Assembly: GCF_023746535.1 (NCBI RefSeq) | Contig: NZ_CP098747.1 | Coordinates: forward strand, 3,709,501 to 3,773,500 | DNA from: Sneathiella marina | GTDB taxonomy: Bacteria > Pseudomonadota > Alphaproteobacteria > Sneathiellales > Sneathiellaceae | Direction of reading: 5' to 3' | DNA: 64,000 nt | In this document: positions 43,757-53,208 of the stretch, one piece after another | Position numbering within the stretch: the first letter of the stretch is position 1 | Layout of the letters: every line of letters begins with the position of its first letter | Notes under the pieces: model-generated | Database searches by the model: none | What the model saw: the letters and a program-made list of their open reading frames with translations, nothing else | What the model was told of the DNA's origin: nothing | Program-made: the position numbers and the translations under genes

Positions 43757-44365
43757 ATGAGTTTGATTTTCAAGAGTTTGATTAAAGTGATTTTCATCTG
43801 CGGCTGTTTTTGGTTGGGCGGGTTTCTGACATTTATTCATGATATTCAAATTACTGCGCCATCCTTGCCGCAAAAAGTCGATGGGATAGTCGTTTTGACC
43901 GGCACGCCGAACCGGTTAAAGGCAGGTTTTGACTTGCTGAAGGAAGAACCCGGCGCCAGATTGCTGGTTTCCGGTGTAAACGCAAAGGTAACGCGGGAAA
44001 CCTTGCGACAGGCAACCGGCCAAAGCAGCAGTCTAATGGATTGTTGTGTTGATCTGGGCCGGATCGCTCGAAACACGGAAGGAAATGCGGAAGAAACCGC
44101 GTTATGGGCAAAAAATCACAATATTAAGGAAGTTTTGGTCGTCACCAGCGCCTATCATATGCCCCGCAGCCTGGTCGAACTCAGGCGCAAAATGCCTGAT
44201 ACAGCGTTGTTTGCATATCCTGTTAAAAGCGCCACACTGGATTTACAGGCGTGGTGGACGAACCTGCGCACGTTTGTCATTGTTGGCGGGGAATTTAACA
44301 AATATGTTTTCAGCCTGATTCGATCCCGCTTAGAAATTGCAGATAAGGAAGAGGTTCGCAGTTGA
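43757..44365 (+). CDS. YdcF family (DUF218) membrane-anchored protein
   Basis: A 202-residue protein with one N-terminal helix and a periplasmic DUF218 domain (GIVVLTGTPNRLKAG, LLVSGV, RNTEGNAEETALWA, VVTSAYHMPRS). Relatives such as ElyC/SanA act in envelope integrity and lipid-carrier metabolism. ATG 43757 follows GAGGAGAGG; the gmhB-like stop is 4 bp upstream. Stop overlaps the plsC start. Confidence 0.9.
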   Translation: MSLIFKSLIKVIFICGCFWLGGFLTFIHDIQITAPSLPQKVDGIVVLTGTPNRLKAGFDLLKEEPGARLLVSGVNAKVTRETLRQATGQSSSLMDCCVDLGRIARNTEGNAEETALWAKNHNIKEVLVVTSAYHMPRSLVELRRKMPDTALFAYPVKSATLDLQAWWTNLRTFVIVGGEFNKYVFSLIRSRLEIADKEEVRS

Positions 44366-45093
44366 CCCAACTTAGATCCATTGGCTTTTTCATTTGCTTT
44401 TTTACCTGGTCAGTAATCATGAATCTGGCATTTCTGCCCATGCTCTTTTTTGATAAAATCTGGATTGTGCGCGGTCAGACCCTCTGGACGAACGGAATCA
44501 TATTTTTACTTCGGACCATTTGTGGTCTTCGGCTGGAGATACGCGGTGAGGAAAACTTGCCGGCGGGAGCCGCGGTCATTGCCTGCAAGCATCAATCGGC
44601 ATTCGAGACGATGATCTTTCACCGCATAACCCGTGACCCGGCGGTTATCCTGAAAAAGGAGCTGCTTAATATTCCTGTATATGGATGGTATTGCCGTAAA
44701 ACCAAAATGATCGCGGTTGACCGAAAGGGTCAAGCCGCAGCGTTAAAGAGTATGTTGGCACAGGCTCGAACTGCCCTGGATGACAACCGGCCCATCATCA
44801 TTTTTCCAGAAGGAACCCGGTCCGCAGTCGATAGTGACTTACCTTTTCAACCCGGTATCGCCGCCCTGTATTCCAAACTCAAGCAACCCGTAACGCCGGT
44901 TGCCTTGAATACGGGATTATTCTGGCCCCGGAAAAGCTTCCTTTGTCGACCCGGAAAAATGGTAATTGAATTTCTCCCGCCTATTGAGGCCGGGCTGGAC
45001 CGGAAGATCTTCATGACCGAGTTGAAATCCAGGATCGAAAGCAGGACCAAAGAACTGGTCGACGAAGGCAGAGCGCAATATCTGTCAAACTGA
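44362..45093 (+). CDS. plsC: 1-acyl-sn-glycerol-3-phosphate acyltransferase
   Basis: Membrane acyltransferase making phosphatidic acid, 243 residues with an N-terminal helix. The active-site block is KHQSAFET (the HX4E variant common in alphaproteobacteria), and the second block is IIIFPEGTRSA. The start is TTG 44362, overlapping the upstream stop as TTGA, with AAGGAAGAGG upstream. Confidence 0.92.
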   Translation: MTQLRSIGFFICFFTWSVIMNLAFLPMLFFDKIWIVRGQTLWTNGIIFLLRTICGLRLEIRGEENLPAGAAVIACKHQSAFETMIFHRITRDPAVILKKELLNIPVYGWYCRKTKMIAVDRKGQAAALKSMLAQARTALDDNRPIIIFPEGTRSAVDSDLPFQPGIAALYSKLKQPVTPVALNTGLFWPRKSFLCRPGKMVIEFLPPIEAGLDRKIFMTELKSRIESRTKELVDEGRAQYLSN

Positions 45094-45190
45094 GGCGATT
45101 GCGCAGGTTAACGAACATTAAATTTTGCGTATGTAGAGTTTAGGACTATATTTAAATCATACGGATTCATTCAACCCAATAGGTGAAATC

Positions 45191-47512
45191 ATGTCGTCCG
45201 TTGCACCCATTTCCCAGCAGATTTGGGATATGAAATACCGGCATAAATCTGCCGATGCCAGTGCAAAAGAGAAATCCATCGAGGATACATGGTCCCGTGT
45301 GGCCAAAGCACTGGCTGAACCGGAAAAAAACAAGGCGAAATGGGAAAAGAGGTTTTATGACCTCCTGAAGGATTACAAGTTCCTGCCAGCGGGACGGATC
45401 CTGTCAGGGGCCGGCACGAAGCGAAAAGTCACACTCTTCAATTGCTTTGTCATGGGCAATATCCCGGACGACATGTCTTCCATTTTCGACAATTTGAAGG
45501 AAGCGGCCCTTACCATGCAGCAAGGGGGCGGGATCGGCTATAATTTTTCGACCCTGCGACCCAAAGGAGCTCCCGTTCATGGTATGGGTTCTGATGCCTC
45601 CGGCCCCTTGAGCTTCATGGATGTCTGGGACAGCATGTGCCGCACCATCATGAGCGCGGGGTCACGACGGGGCGCCATGATGGCAACCATGCGCTGTGAT
45701 CATCCGGATATTCTGGACTTCATCAAGGCGAAGCAGGATCCGGGGCGACTTCGGATGTTTAATTTATCGGTTCTTGTCACTGATGCCTTCATGAATGCCG
45801 TCAAACAAGACGAAGCCTGGGAACTTTCCTTTGAAGGAACCCATTATCGAACGTTACAGGCCCGCGAATTGTGGGATGAAATTATGCGGGCAACCTACGC
45901 TTTTGCAGAGCCTGGTGTCATTTTCATAGACCGAATTAATAATCGCAATAACCTCCATTATTGCGAAACCATCACAAGTACAAACCCCTGCGGCGAGCAA
46001 CCGCTACCGCCCTACGGCGCCTGCCTGCTCGGATCTGTAAACCTGACAAAAATGATAAATGACCCGTTTGAGAAAACAGCGGAAATAGACGTTACCCAGC
46101 TCGATCAAGTTGTGCGCGATGCCATTCGCCTGATGGATAATGTGGTCGATGTTTCAGGATATCCGCTGTCCGAACAAGCCCATGAAGCGAAAGCCAAGCG
46201 GCGCATCGGCCTTGGTATTACGGGCCTCGCCGATGCCTTGATCATGTGCGGTATAAAATACGGCTCCGATGAGGCTGTTAAACAAACAAGAGACTGGATG
46301 AGTCAGATCAGAAGGTCTGCGTACCTGGCCTCCGCAGACATCGCAGCGGAAAAAGGGTCTTTTCCTTTATATGAGGAGGAGCCGTATTTAAACGGACAAA
46401 CAATACAAGAACTAGATAAAGACGTCCGGTCCGCCATTAAGAAAAATGGCATCCGGAATGCTTTGGTGACCTCGGTTGCACCGACGGGAACCATCTCCCT
46501 TCTCGCCGATAATATATCCAGCGGGCTGGAGCCGGTATTCAGTTTCTCCTACACACGAAATGTCCTGATGCCTGACGGCAGTCGCAAAGCAGAGGAAGTC
46601 ACCGACTATGCCCTTCGATTGTACCGCCGTCTTAAAGGCAATGACGCGCCTTTGCCGGATTACTTTGTCGATGCCCAAACCCTCACACCGCCGGAGCATG
46701 TGCGCATGCAAGCGGCGGTTCAGGAGTATATCGACAGCTCCATCAGTAAAACCATTAATTGCCCGGAAGATATTTCATTCGAGAATTTCAAAAATATCTA
46801 TATGCAGGCCTATGATACGGGCTGTAAGGGCTGTACTACATATCGCCCCAATGACGTGACCGGCGCTGTCCTTGAGGTTAAACCGGAAAAATCGAATGAT
46901 CCGCAAGAATCCCTACCCCTGAATGAACCCTTTTCAAAACCTGAAGACAGTTTTGAGGCAGGGGGCATCGTCTACATGACAAAACCGCTTGATCGACCGG
47001 GAACTTTACCAGGGCAAACCTACAAGCTGCGCTGGCCGGAAAGTAATCATGCCATATATATAACGCTGAACGATATCATTCAGGATGGCCGCCGCCGCCC
47101 ATTCGAGATTTTCATTAATTCAAAAAATGTCGAGCATTTTGCCTGGACAGTTGCCCTCACGCGCATGATATCGGCCGTATTCCGACGCGGCGGTGATGTC
47201 AGCTTCGTCGTCGAGGAGTTGAAAGCCGTCTTCGATCCACGCGGCGGCGCCTGGGTTAAGGGAAAATACGTTCCGTCACTGCTGGCTGCCATTGGCGGAA
47301 TGATCGAGACCCATATGATTCAAATAGGATTCCTGCCAACACCGGAGATTACCGGAGATGACGTGGAAGAAGTATCTGTAGCCGCCTCTTCAAATGAGAG
47401 GGGGCCGTTACACAGCCTGCTTCGGCAATGCCCTCAATGCGGGGAAGCCGGTTTGATCAAATCTGAGGGATGTGACACCTGTACCTCCTGCGGATATTCC
47501 AAATGCAGTTGA
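45191..47512 (+). CDS. nrdJ: class II (adenosylcobalamin-dependent) ribonucleotide reductase
   Basis: Reduces ribonucleotides to deoxyribonucleotides with AdoCbl as radical source, oxygen-independent. The 773 residues have FNCFVM with the first redox Cys, TNPCGEQPLPPYGACLLGSVNL with the radical-site Cys, and VTSVAPTGTISLLADNISSG. The C-terminus ends with a zinc-ribbon-like CPQCGEAG ... CDTCTSCGYSKC tail. No N-terminal ATP cone is seen. I found no cobalamin riboswitch in the 97-bp upstream gap. Confidence 0.95.
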   Translation: MSSVAPISQQIWDMKYRHKSADASAKEKSIEDTWSRVAKALAEPEKNKAKWEKRFYDLLKDYKFLPAGRILSGAGTKRKVTLFNCFVMGNIPDDMSSIFDNLKEAALTMQQGGGIGYNFSTLRPKGAPVHGMGSDASGPLSFMDVWDSMCRTIMSAGSRRGAMMATMRCDHPDILDFIKAKQDPGRLRMFNLSVLVTDAFMNAVKQDEAWELSFEGTHYRTLQARELWDEIMRATYAFAEPGVIFIDRINNRNNLHYCETITSTNPCGEQPLPPYGACLLGSVNLTKMINDPFEKTAEIDVTQLDQVVRDAIRLMDNVVDVSGYPLSEQAHEAKAKRRIGLGITGLADALIMCGIKYGSDEAVKQTRDWMSQIRRSAYLASADIAAEKGSFPLYEEEPYLNGQTIQELDKDVRSAIKKNGIRNALVTSVAPTGTISLLADNISSGLEPVFSFSYTRNVLMPDGSRKAEEVTDYALRLYRRLKGNDAPLPDYFVDAQTLTPPEHVRMQAAVQEYIDSSISKTINCPEDISFENFKNIYMQAYDTGCKGCTTYRPNDVTGAVLEVKPEKSNDPQESLPLNEPFSKPEDSFEAGGIVYMTKPLDRPGTLPGQTYKLRWPESNHAIYITLNDIIQDGRRRPFEIFINSKNVEHFAWTVALTRMISAVFRRGGDVSFVVEELKAVFDPRGGAWVKGKYVPSLLAAIGGMIETHMIQIGFLPTPEITGDDVEEVSVAASSNERGPLHSLLRQCPQCGEAGLIKSEGCDTCTSCGYSKCS

Positions 47513-47532
47513 GATATTTGTAAGCTTTATAG

Positions 47533-48186
47533 TCACATTGCTGCTTCAATCGTGACAATGGATCGGATTGATTTCTGGGTTGCAACAACAAGGTCTTCCA
47601 ATGCCAGAGACTTTGGCTCTACCAGTATTTGCATGGCGACACCTCGCAACAATCCGACAATCAACACTGCTGTTGTTAATATATCCAGACTGTCCCTGAA
47701 TTCTCCTCTCTCTTTCCCGCTTTCCAAAAAAGAACTTATCCTGCCACGGAAAACCTCATTCACATGGGCGATCTCATCTGTTATTTCGGGCAGGGATCCC
47801 ATTCCCTCTCCCATTAAGACATAAAGCGCCCGAATTCTGGTTCCCCTTAACGCGACATCTTCAAGATACGCAGCGACAAAATCAGATAGCTCCACGGCTA
47901 TCGAAACGGTGTCTGAGTTATTGCTGGGCTGATCAATATTCCCGCTGGTTTCAAAGCGGTTGAGGATAAGGGCAAGCACAGCACGCAAAAGACGCTCCTT
48001 GCTTCCAAAACGGTTGCTTACCAATGTCCCGGTATAGCCTGCTTTCCTGCCGATTTGAATCAAGGTCGTTCGTTGATATCCGTTCTCAGCAAATAACTCC
48101 ATAGCAGCCTGGATAATTCGATGATTGGAGTCTTTACGCCGATCAACATTTTTTCGAGATATCGGGGCGTCCTTAGTTTTAACCAT
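47533..48186 (-). CDS. TetR family transcriptional regulator
   Basis: A 217-residue regulator with the N-terminal helix-turn-helix RIIQAAMELFAENGYQRTTLIQIGRKAG in two parts and a ligand-binding helical C-terminus. Divergent from the dioxygenase gene; a 16-bp palindrome in the gap covers its own -35, so it probably controls itself and the neighbour. Ligand unknown. Confidence 0.92.
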   Translation of the reverse strand: MVKTKDAPISRKNVDRRKDSNHRIIQAAMELFAENGYQRTTLIQIGRKAGYTGTLVSNRFGSKERLLRAVLALILNRFETSGNIDQPSNNSDTVSIAVELSDFVAAYLEDVALRGTRIRALYVLMGEGMGSLPEITDEIAHVNEVFRGRISSFLESGKERGEFRDSLDILTTAVLIVGLLRGVAMQILVEPKSLALEDLVVATQKSIRSIVTIEAAM

Positions 48187-48215
48187 TATATTTTACCAAT
48201 AATATCAATTAGATA

Positions 48216-48247
48216 ATGATACAATAAAAAAGTTGTTGGTCAACAAC
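48216..48247 (-). promoter_or_regulatory. tetR promoter with overlapping palindromic operator
   Basis: Minus strand: -35 TTGACC (48243-48238), a 16-bp spacer and -10 TATCAT (48221-48216). The perfect inverted repeat GTTGTTG-GT-CAACAAC (48232-48247) covers the -35. Size and position suit a TetR-family operator acting on both divergent genes. Confidence 0.65.
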
Positions 48248-48290
48248 AATTTTAATGCTATCCCTAAATAAAACAAAAGGGAAATACGCC

Positions 48291-49133
48291 ATGGTAGAAG
48301 TTCATAAACTAGACGCAGCCTGCGGTGCTGAAATCCGGAACGCGGACCTCTCATCTGCTCTTTCTTCAGCGGATCTTCGCATCATTCGCACTGCCTGGAT
48401 GGAACATCATGTTCTTGTTTTTCCTGAACAAAAGCTTGAGAATGATGATCTTGTGAGATTTGCAGAATATCTGGGGCCAATCGGTGACGACCCTTTTATT
48501 AAACCGATAGAAGAACATGATCGCATTGCGGCGATCCATCGAAAGGCGGACGAAACGGGCCGTATATTTGCAGACAACTGGCATTCTGACTGGAGTTTTA
48601 TGTCTACTCCGCCAGCCGGCACATTTCTTTATGGCATTGTCATTCCGCCCACCGGCGGTGACACCTATTTTTCCAATCAGCATCTCGCTTATGAATCGAT
48701 GCAATCGGACATGAAGGAAAAATACGAAGAACTTCTGTCCATTCACTCCGCCAGAACCGCATATTCGCGTGACGGCGTTTATGCCAAGAAAAATTATGAT
48801 GGCACCATGAACATTTCCGTCTCAGACGAGGCAAATGAAATTCAACATCATCCTCTTGTTCGTACCCACCCCGAAAGCGGTAAACAAGGTATATTTGGAG
48901 GCAGCTATGTTGTTGATTTTGAGGGGGTTGAAGAAACCCGGGCCAAGAAAATAATTGAAGAACTTGTGGCTTGGCAGGATAGGGAAGAATTTGTCTATCG
49001 GCATAAATGGAAACCAAATATGCTGGTACTATGGGATAATCGCTCGGTTCTGCATCGGGCATCCGGTGGCTATGAAGGGTATGAACGGCGCCTGCATCGC
49101 CTGACAATCGCCGATAGCGCTGACTATTACTGA
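48291..49133 (+). CDS. TauD/TfdA family 2-oxoglutarate-dependent dioxygenase
   Basis: Fe(II)/2-oxoglutarate oxygenase of 280 residues. The facial triad is H98 and D100 (NWHSDWSF) with H255 (SVLHRAS); R266 in GYERRLHR binds 2-oxoglutarate. Relatives cleave taurine, alkyl sulfates or 2,4-D. ATG 48291 with AAGGGAA upstream is preferred to an ATG 12 codons earlier. Substrate unknown. Confidence 0.9.
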   Translation: MVEVHKLDAACGAEIRNADLSSALSSADLRIIRTAWMEHHVLVFPEQKLENDDLVRFAEYLGPIGDDPFIKPIEEHDRIAAIHRKADETGRIFADNWHSDWSFMSTPPAGTFLYGIVIPPTGGDTYFSNQHLAYESMQSDMKEKYEELLSIHSARTAYSRDGVYAKKNYDGTMNISVSDEANEIQHHPLVRTHPESGKQGIFGGSYVVDFEGVEETRAKKIIEELVAWQDREEFVYRHKWKPNMLVLWDNRSVLHRASGGYEGYERRLHRLTIADSADYY

Positions 49134-49189
49134 CCCGAAAATGCGACAGGAGCGTTATAATTCCCCTGAGGCATTTTCCGAAAAATGCG

Positions 49190-49792
49190 TCATTCCATTC
49201 TGTCGATCAATGTCATAATCTGGTGTAAGGGACCATCTGCGATACCAAAATCATCCAGATGCTCCAATGTACTGGCAAGATAATCACGATTAGGTCCGCC
49301 GCGACCATGGGCACCCGCGATGATACGCGCCGCATCCTCGACGGTTGGTTTACCACAATATTGCTCATGGGCCGGATCGGCAACGAATGTCAATGCCGGC
49401 ACCATTTCCCCCCCGGATCCTGTTTTTATACGTACCATTTTCGGAACGTAAACACGTGTCACCATCTCCCGGCGATACAGATAGTCTATGACCGGTTCCC
49501 GGATTGCCGCCGGACATAGAATACCCTTTCCCTTGCACGAGCCGCCCCGGTCCAGCCCAAGGACGAGGCCCGGTTTTTCGCGGGTTCCGCGATGCACAAC
49601 GGAGGAAACGCAAAAAGCCCGATGATATCCAAACAGCTGTGCGTCCTGCACGCCTAAATGCTCGAATCCCGGCCGCCACATAAGCGATCCATATCCAAAA
49701 ATCCATAAATCTTCATTTTTGGGAAGATCTGGCAGAGGGAAATCCACAGGCGGCAAGTCCGGCTCAAGCACGAGATCATAGGAACGTGTCAT
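49190..49792 (-). CDS. chaC: gamma-glutamylcyclotransferase (ChaC family)
   Basis: Degrades glutathione to 5-oxoproline and Cys-Gly. The 200 residues have WIFGYGSLMWRPGF (substrate loop YGSL), the RGTREKPGLVLGL core and YLYRREM with the likely catalytic Glu. The start overlaps the stop of the DMT transporter gene by 4 nt. Confidence 0.9.
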   Translation of the reverse strand: MTRSYDLVLEPDLPPVDFPLPDLPKNEDLWIFGYGSLMWRPGFEHLGVQDAQLFGYHRAFCVSSVVHRGTREKPGLVLGLDRGGSCKGKGILCPAAIREPVIDYLYRREMVTRVYVPKMVRIKTGSGGEMVPALTFVADPAHEQYCGKPTVEDAARIIAGAHGRGGPNRDYLASTLEHLDDFGIADGPLHQIMTLIDRME

Positions 49793-50697
49793 GCGGTTTT
49801 CGCTTTCTTTGCTTTAAGGTTCACCAACGCTACTCCGACAACAGCAACAGCCATCCCTAAAAGTGAAACCGGACCCAAAGTTTCATCAAACAGAAAATAG
49901 GCGACAATCGCCGTACAAGGTGGGGTCAGATAGAAAAGACTGGAAACATTCGCAGCGGCGCCTGTCCGAAGAAGCAGATAAAGTAATGTGACGGCGCCGA
50001 AGGACAGGACAACCACCAACCAGCCCATGGCGAATACCAGCTCACCATGCCAGACAATATTGCCGTCTTCAAAAATCAGGGACATCGCGTAAAAATACAG
50101 TCCTGCAGCTATAAATTGGATGAAGTTTCCACTTTTCAAGTTCATCTGCGCACAGAATTTCTTCTGGTAAAGAGTGCCTATCGCAATACTGAAGAGCGCA
50201 ATGAACGAAAGGCTCATGCCAAAAGTAGTGCCTTGCCCGAGACTCAGTTTATTGAACACCACCATAAACACGCCGACAAGACCTAAAAGCAGCCCAATCC
50301 ATTGTCGGCGGGAGACCGTCTCACCTAATAACACTCCCGCCAAAGCGGCCACAATTAGCGGCTGGATCCCGACAATAAGGGAAGAGATACCCGCAGGAAC
50401 TCCCTGATCGATGGACAGAAAGACAAACCCGAGATATCCGCCATGCATCAGGAGGCCACTCACGGAAATATGTCCAAAATCCTGCCACCTTGCGGGCCAT
50501 TTGGTTTTTGTAAAAAGAATTACCGGTAGCATTATTAAAAAACAAATACCAAACCGGGTCGCCAGAAATGTCAGGGGTTCAACATAGGGCAGGCCAAGCT
50601 TTGCACCGATAAACCCCGTGCTCCATAAAAATACGAAGATAATTGGCATGGCCATCAAAAACGGCGTCTCTGGCGATGTGGCTGCGGTGAATTTCAT
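49789..50697 (-). CDS. EamA/DMT family transporter
   Basis: A 302-residue inner-membrane protein with ten helices in two EamA repeats (first with FLWSTGFIGAKLGLPYVEP, second with TLYQKKFCAQMNL). Probably exports a metabolite or amino acid. Overlaps chaC, with which it is co-transcribed. Confidence 0.9.
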   Translation of the reverse strand: MKFTAATSPETPFLMAMPIIFVFLWSTGFIGAKLGLPYVEPLTFLATRFGICFLIMLPVILFTKTKWPARWQDFGHISVSGLLMHGGYLGFVFLSIDQGVPAGISSLIVGIQPLIVAALAGVLLGETVSRRQWIGLLLGLVGVFMVVFNKLSLGQGTTFGMSLSFIALFSIAIGTLYQKKFCAQMNLKSGNFIQFIAAGLYFYAMSLIFEDGNIVWHGELVFAMGWLVVVLSFGAVTLLYLLLRTGAAANVSSLFYLTPPCTAIVAYFLFDETLGPVSLLGMAVAVVGVALVNLKAKKAKTA

Positions 50698-50786
50698 GAA
50701 ACTTTTCTGGGCAGGGTTACGGAAATTTCAGTGACAGTTCTTGCCCATTCTATATAGAGTGCAGGACAACTTCACAAGCAGTCAAC

Positions 50787-51821
50787 ATGGGAAACCCTAT
50801 GCGTGGTCTCTATTTAGGAATTATTGCCCTCCTTCTGGTGATCGGGGGATATGTGTTTTGGTGGTTTCATGTGGCCGACACTATGGTGAATCTCGCGGAA
50901 AACTGGAAACAGCAGCGGCTCGCAGAAGGATACGAAATCAGCCACAAACCATTTGTGACGAGTGGTTTCCCCTATCGCGTCCGCATTACCGCAGAAGAGT
51001 TATCGCTATCCAATCCAACACATTATCAAAAGCCTGATATAAAAATTGATACGCTTTGGGCTGTGGCTCAGCCCTGGCAGGTCAATCATATTATCTTTGG
51101 CGTTGAGGGCAGCATGGTCGGCACCTGGATTGACGGAGAGGAACTCCGTAATCTGGAATTTCTGGCCGAAACAGCTCTTGGCAGCGCCACATTCAATCTT
51201 CAAGGCAGGATGCAAACGCTGGCACTCGATCTTGCGCATGTCATCGCGACGCCGTCCTGGCGCCCTCTGTTGACGGCGGATCGTTTGCAAATACATGGCC
51301 GCCCCGCTCCAGCGGCAAACGAAAATTCCACCAAAATCGGACAGCAGATCGCCGTTCGTATTGACGGCATGATCGTCGAGGGAATGGACAACTTCCCGCT
51401 TGGCAATTCCATTCAGCAAATCGCCATCTCGTCTATTCTGGAAGGGACCATAGAAAAACTACCCTCCGAAGCATCCCTGACAAAATGGCGAGAGGAAGGA
51501 GGGTTCATAGATATCAAGGCCCTCGATATTCAGTGGGGCCAAGGGATTGTGCGCGGCAATGGGCGTGTGGCTCTGGATGAAGCGGATCGGCCGACCGGCA
51601 TGCTGCAAACCCAGATTCTAGGGTATGAGAATATTCTGGAAGCCTTGACCACAACCGGGAAAATTGACCCCAATGCCGCCCGCATGATCGGTTTTGCCTT
51701 GAGCCAGCTTTCCACCAAAGATGCACAAGGCCGAAATTTCATCAAGATGCCGCTATCTGCGCAACAAGGCGGCGTGTATCTAGGCCCGATTTACCTAGCG
51801 CCTGTTGCACCATTGTTCTAG
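50787..51821 (+). CDS. DUF2125 family protein
   Basis: A 344-residue protein with one N-terminal helix (about residues 8-26), the rest periplasmic and beta-rich. The segment HKPFVTSGFPYRVRITAEEL and the ending KMPLSAQQGGVYLGPIYLAPV are typical of the alphaproteobacterial DUF2125 family, distantly AsmA-like. No known function. Confidence 0.88.
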   Translation: MGNPMRGLYLGIIALLLVIGGYVFWWFHVADTMVNLAENWKQQRLAEGYEISHKPFVTSGFPYRVRITAEELSLSNPTHYQKPDIKIDTLWAVAQPWQVNHIIFGVEGSMVGTWIDGEELRNLEFLAETALGSATFNLQGRMQTLALDLAHVIATPSWRPLLTADRLQIHGRPAPAANENSTKIGQQIAVRIDGMIVEGMDNFPLGNSIQQIAISSILEGTIEKLPSEASLTKWREEGGFIDIKALDIQWGQGIVRGNGRVALDEADRPTGMLQTQILGYENILEALTTTGKIDPNAARMIGFALSQLSTKDAQGRNFIKMPLSAQQGGVYLGPIYLAPVAPLF

Positions 51822-51831
51822 GCGCTGACAA

Positions 51832-52266
51832 ATGATCAATGTCCTTGGCGGAATTACAGCCCTGATCCTCTGCCTGATAGCCGCTATACACGCTATCTGG
51901 GGGCTGGGTTTTACCTGGCCGGAAAAAGACAGCCGTTCTCTGGCACGACGTGTTGCCGGCTTTAAAGGCATCCAGGCGATGCCCTCCCCGGCAGCGTGTT
52001 TTGCCGTCGCCACTTTCCTGATCTTCGCGGCTGTCCTAATCGTCATGGCGATCGGCTTCATTGATCCAGTCTTGCCGATGATCGCCCTCAAGCTGATATT
52101 GGCAGGGCTGGCAGCCGGGTTCTGTATGAGGGGTCTTTTCAGCTTCCTGCCTTTTTGGCGTCGTCTGACACCGGAGCAGCCGTTCGCCCGACTGGACAGG
52201 CACTTTTACGGTCCGCTCTGCCTGTGCCTTGCACTGATGTTGGCCGGCCTTGTCACGCAAATATAG
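51832..52266 (+). CDS. DUF3995-like membrane protein
   Basis: A 144-residue protein with four helices and a short loop FRRL-type region (GLFSFLPFWRRLTPEQPFARLDRHFYG in two parts) resembling DUF3995. Begins 10 bp after the DUF2125 gene and is probably co-transcribed with it. Function unknown; converges on tyrA. Confidence 0.8.
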   Translation: MINVLGGITALILCLIAAIHAIWGLGFTWPEKDSRSLARRVAGFKGIQAMPSPAACFAVATFLIFAAVLIVMAIGFIDPVLPMIALKLILAGLAAGFCMRGLFSFLPFWRRLTPEQPFARLDRHFYGPLCLCLALMLAGLVTQI

Positions 52267-52277
52267 AAATCCTGCTC

Positions 52278-53207
52278 CTATTCGTCGTCCGGACTGTGGA
52301 TACGGCCGAAATCCGGCTCTGCCGTTTCCTGCCCCGCATCAATAATCTGTCGCCGGATCGCCCGGGTCCGCGAGAAAATCTCGAACAATGTATCTCCATC
52401 TTCACGCCGAATGGCACGCTGCAAAGCCGTGAGATCTTCCGAGAACCGGCCCAGCATTTCAAGCACGGCATCCTTGTTATGTAAAAACACATCGCGCCAC
52501 ATTGTTGGATCCGATGCAGCAATCCGGGTAAAATCCCGAAAGCCACCCGCAGAATATTTAATCACTTCCGACTGGGTCACGTCTTCAAGGTCATCTGCAG
52601 TACCGACAATATTGTAGGCAATCAAATGCGGAATATGGGATGTAATAGCCAGCACCAGATCATGATGAGCTGGATCCATGGTCTCGACTTTACTCCCCAT
52701 GGCCGTCCAGAAAGCTGTTAATTTTTCCAGCCCTTCATGGGATGATTTTGGCGTCGGGGTTAAGATGAACCACCGCCCGATAAACAATTCAGCAAAACCG
52801 GCTGCCGGACCGGATTTTTCCGTACCCGCCACGGGATGACCGGGAATGAAATCCACGTAATCGGGCAAGTGCGGTGTCACTGCTTTCACCACTGCTTCCT
52901 TTACAGAACCGACATCCGTCAGGATAGTGCCGGCTTCCAGCGCCGGCCCGATGGTTGCTGCCAAAGGACCATAGGTTCCAATCGGTGTGCAGAGAATAAC
53001 CAGATCTGCACCTTTTACCGCATCGACAGGATTTTCATAGGCAGCGTCGACAATGCCCAACTCCAGCGCGATACGCCGTGTATCCGCCGTGCGTGCGGCA
53101 CAGACTATTTCATCTGCCAGGCCATGTGCTTTCACGGATCGCGCAATGGACGAGCCGATCAGCCCGATCCCGATCAATGCCAGTTTCTTGAATTTTACAT
53201 CCGTCAT
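52278..53207 (-). CDS. tyrA: prephenate/arogenate dehydrogenase
   Basis: Tyrosine biosynthesis, oxidative decarboxylation of prephenate or arogenate. The 309 residues show the NAD motif ALIGIGLIGSSIARS (about residues 10-24), DVGSVKEAVV and FIPGHPVAGTEKSGP. I chose ATG 53207 at the end of hisC, 1 bp from its stop; upstream in-frame starts lie deep in hisC. Specificity between prephenate and arogenate is not visible. Confidence 0.93.
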   Translation of the reverse strand: MTDVKFKKLALIGIGLIGSSIARSVKAHGLADEIVCAARTADTRRIALELGIVDAAYENPVDAVKGADLVILCTPIGTYGPLAATIGPALEAGTILTDVGSVKEAVVKAVTPHLPDYVDFIPGHPVAGTEKSGPAAGFAELFIGRWFILTPTPKSSHEGLEKLTAFWTAMGSKVETMDPAHHDLVLAITSHIPHLIAYNIVGTADDLEDVTQSEVIKYSAGGFRDFTRIAASDPTMWRDVFLHNKDAVLEMLGRFSEDLTALQRAIRREDGDTLFEIFSRTRAIRRQIIDAGQETAEPDFGRIHSPDDE

Positions 53208-53208
53208 C

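Noticed and set aside
45094-45190. A possible cobalamin riboswitch before nrdJ
   Set aside because: The 97-bp gap is too short and lacks the conserved B12-box sequence; the ecm and adenosyltransferase leaders also lack it.
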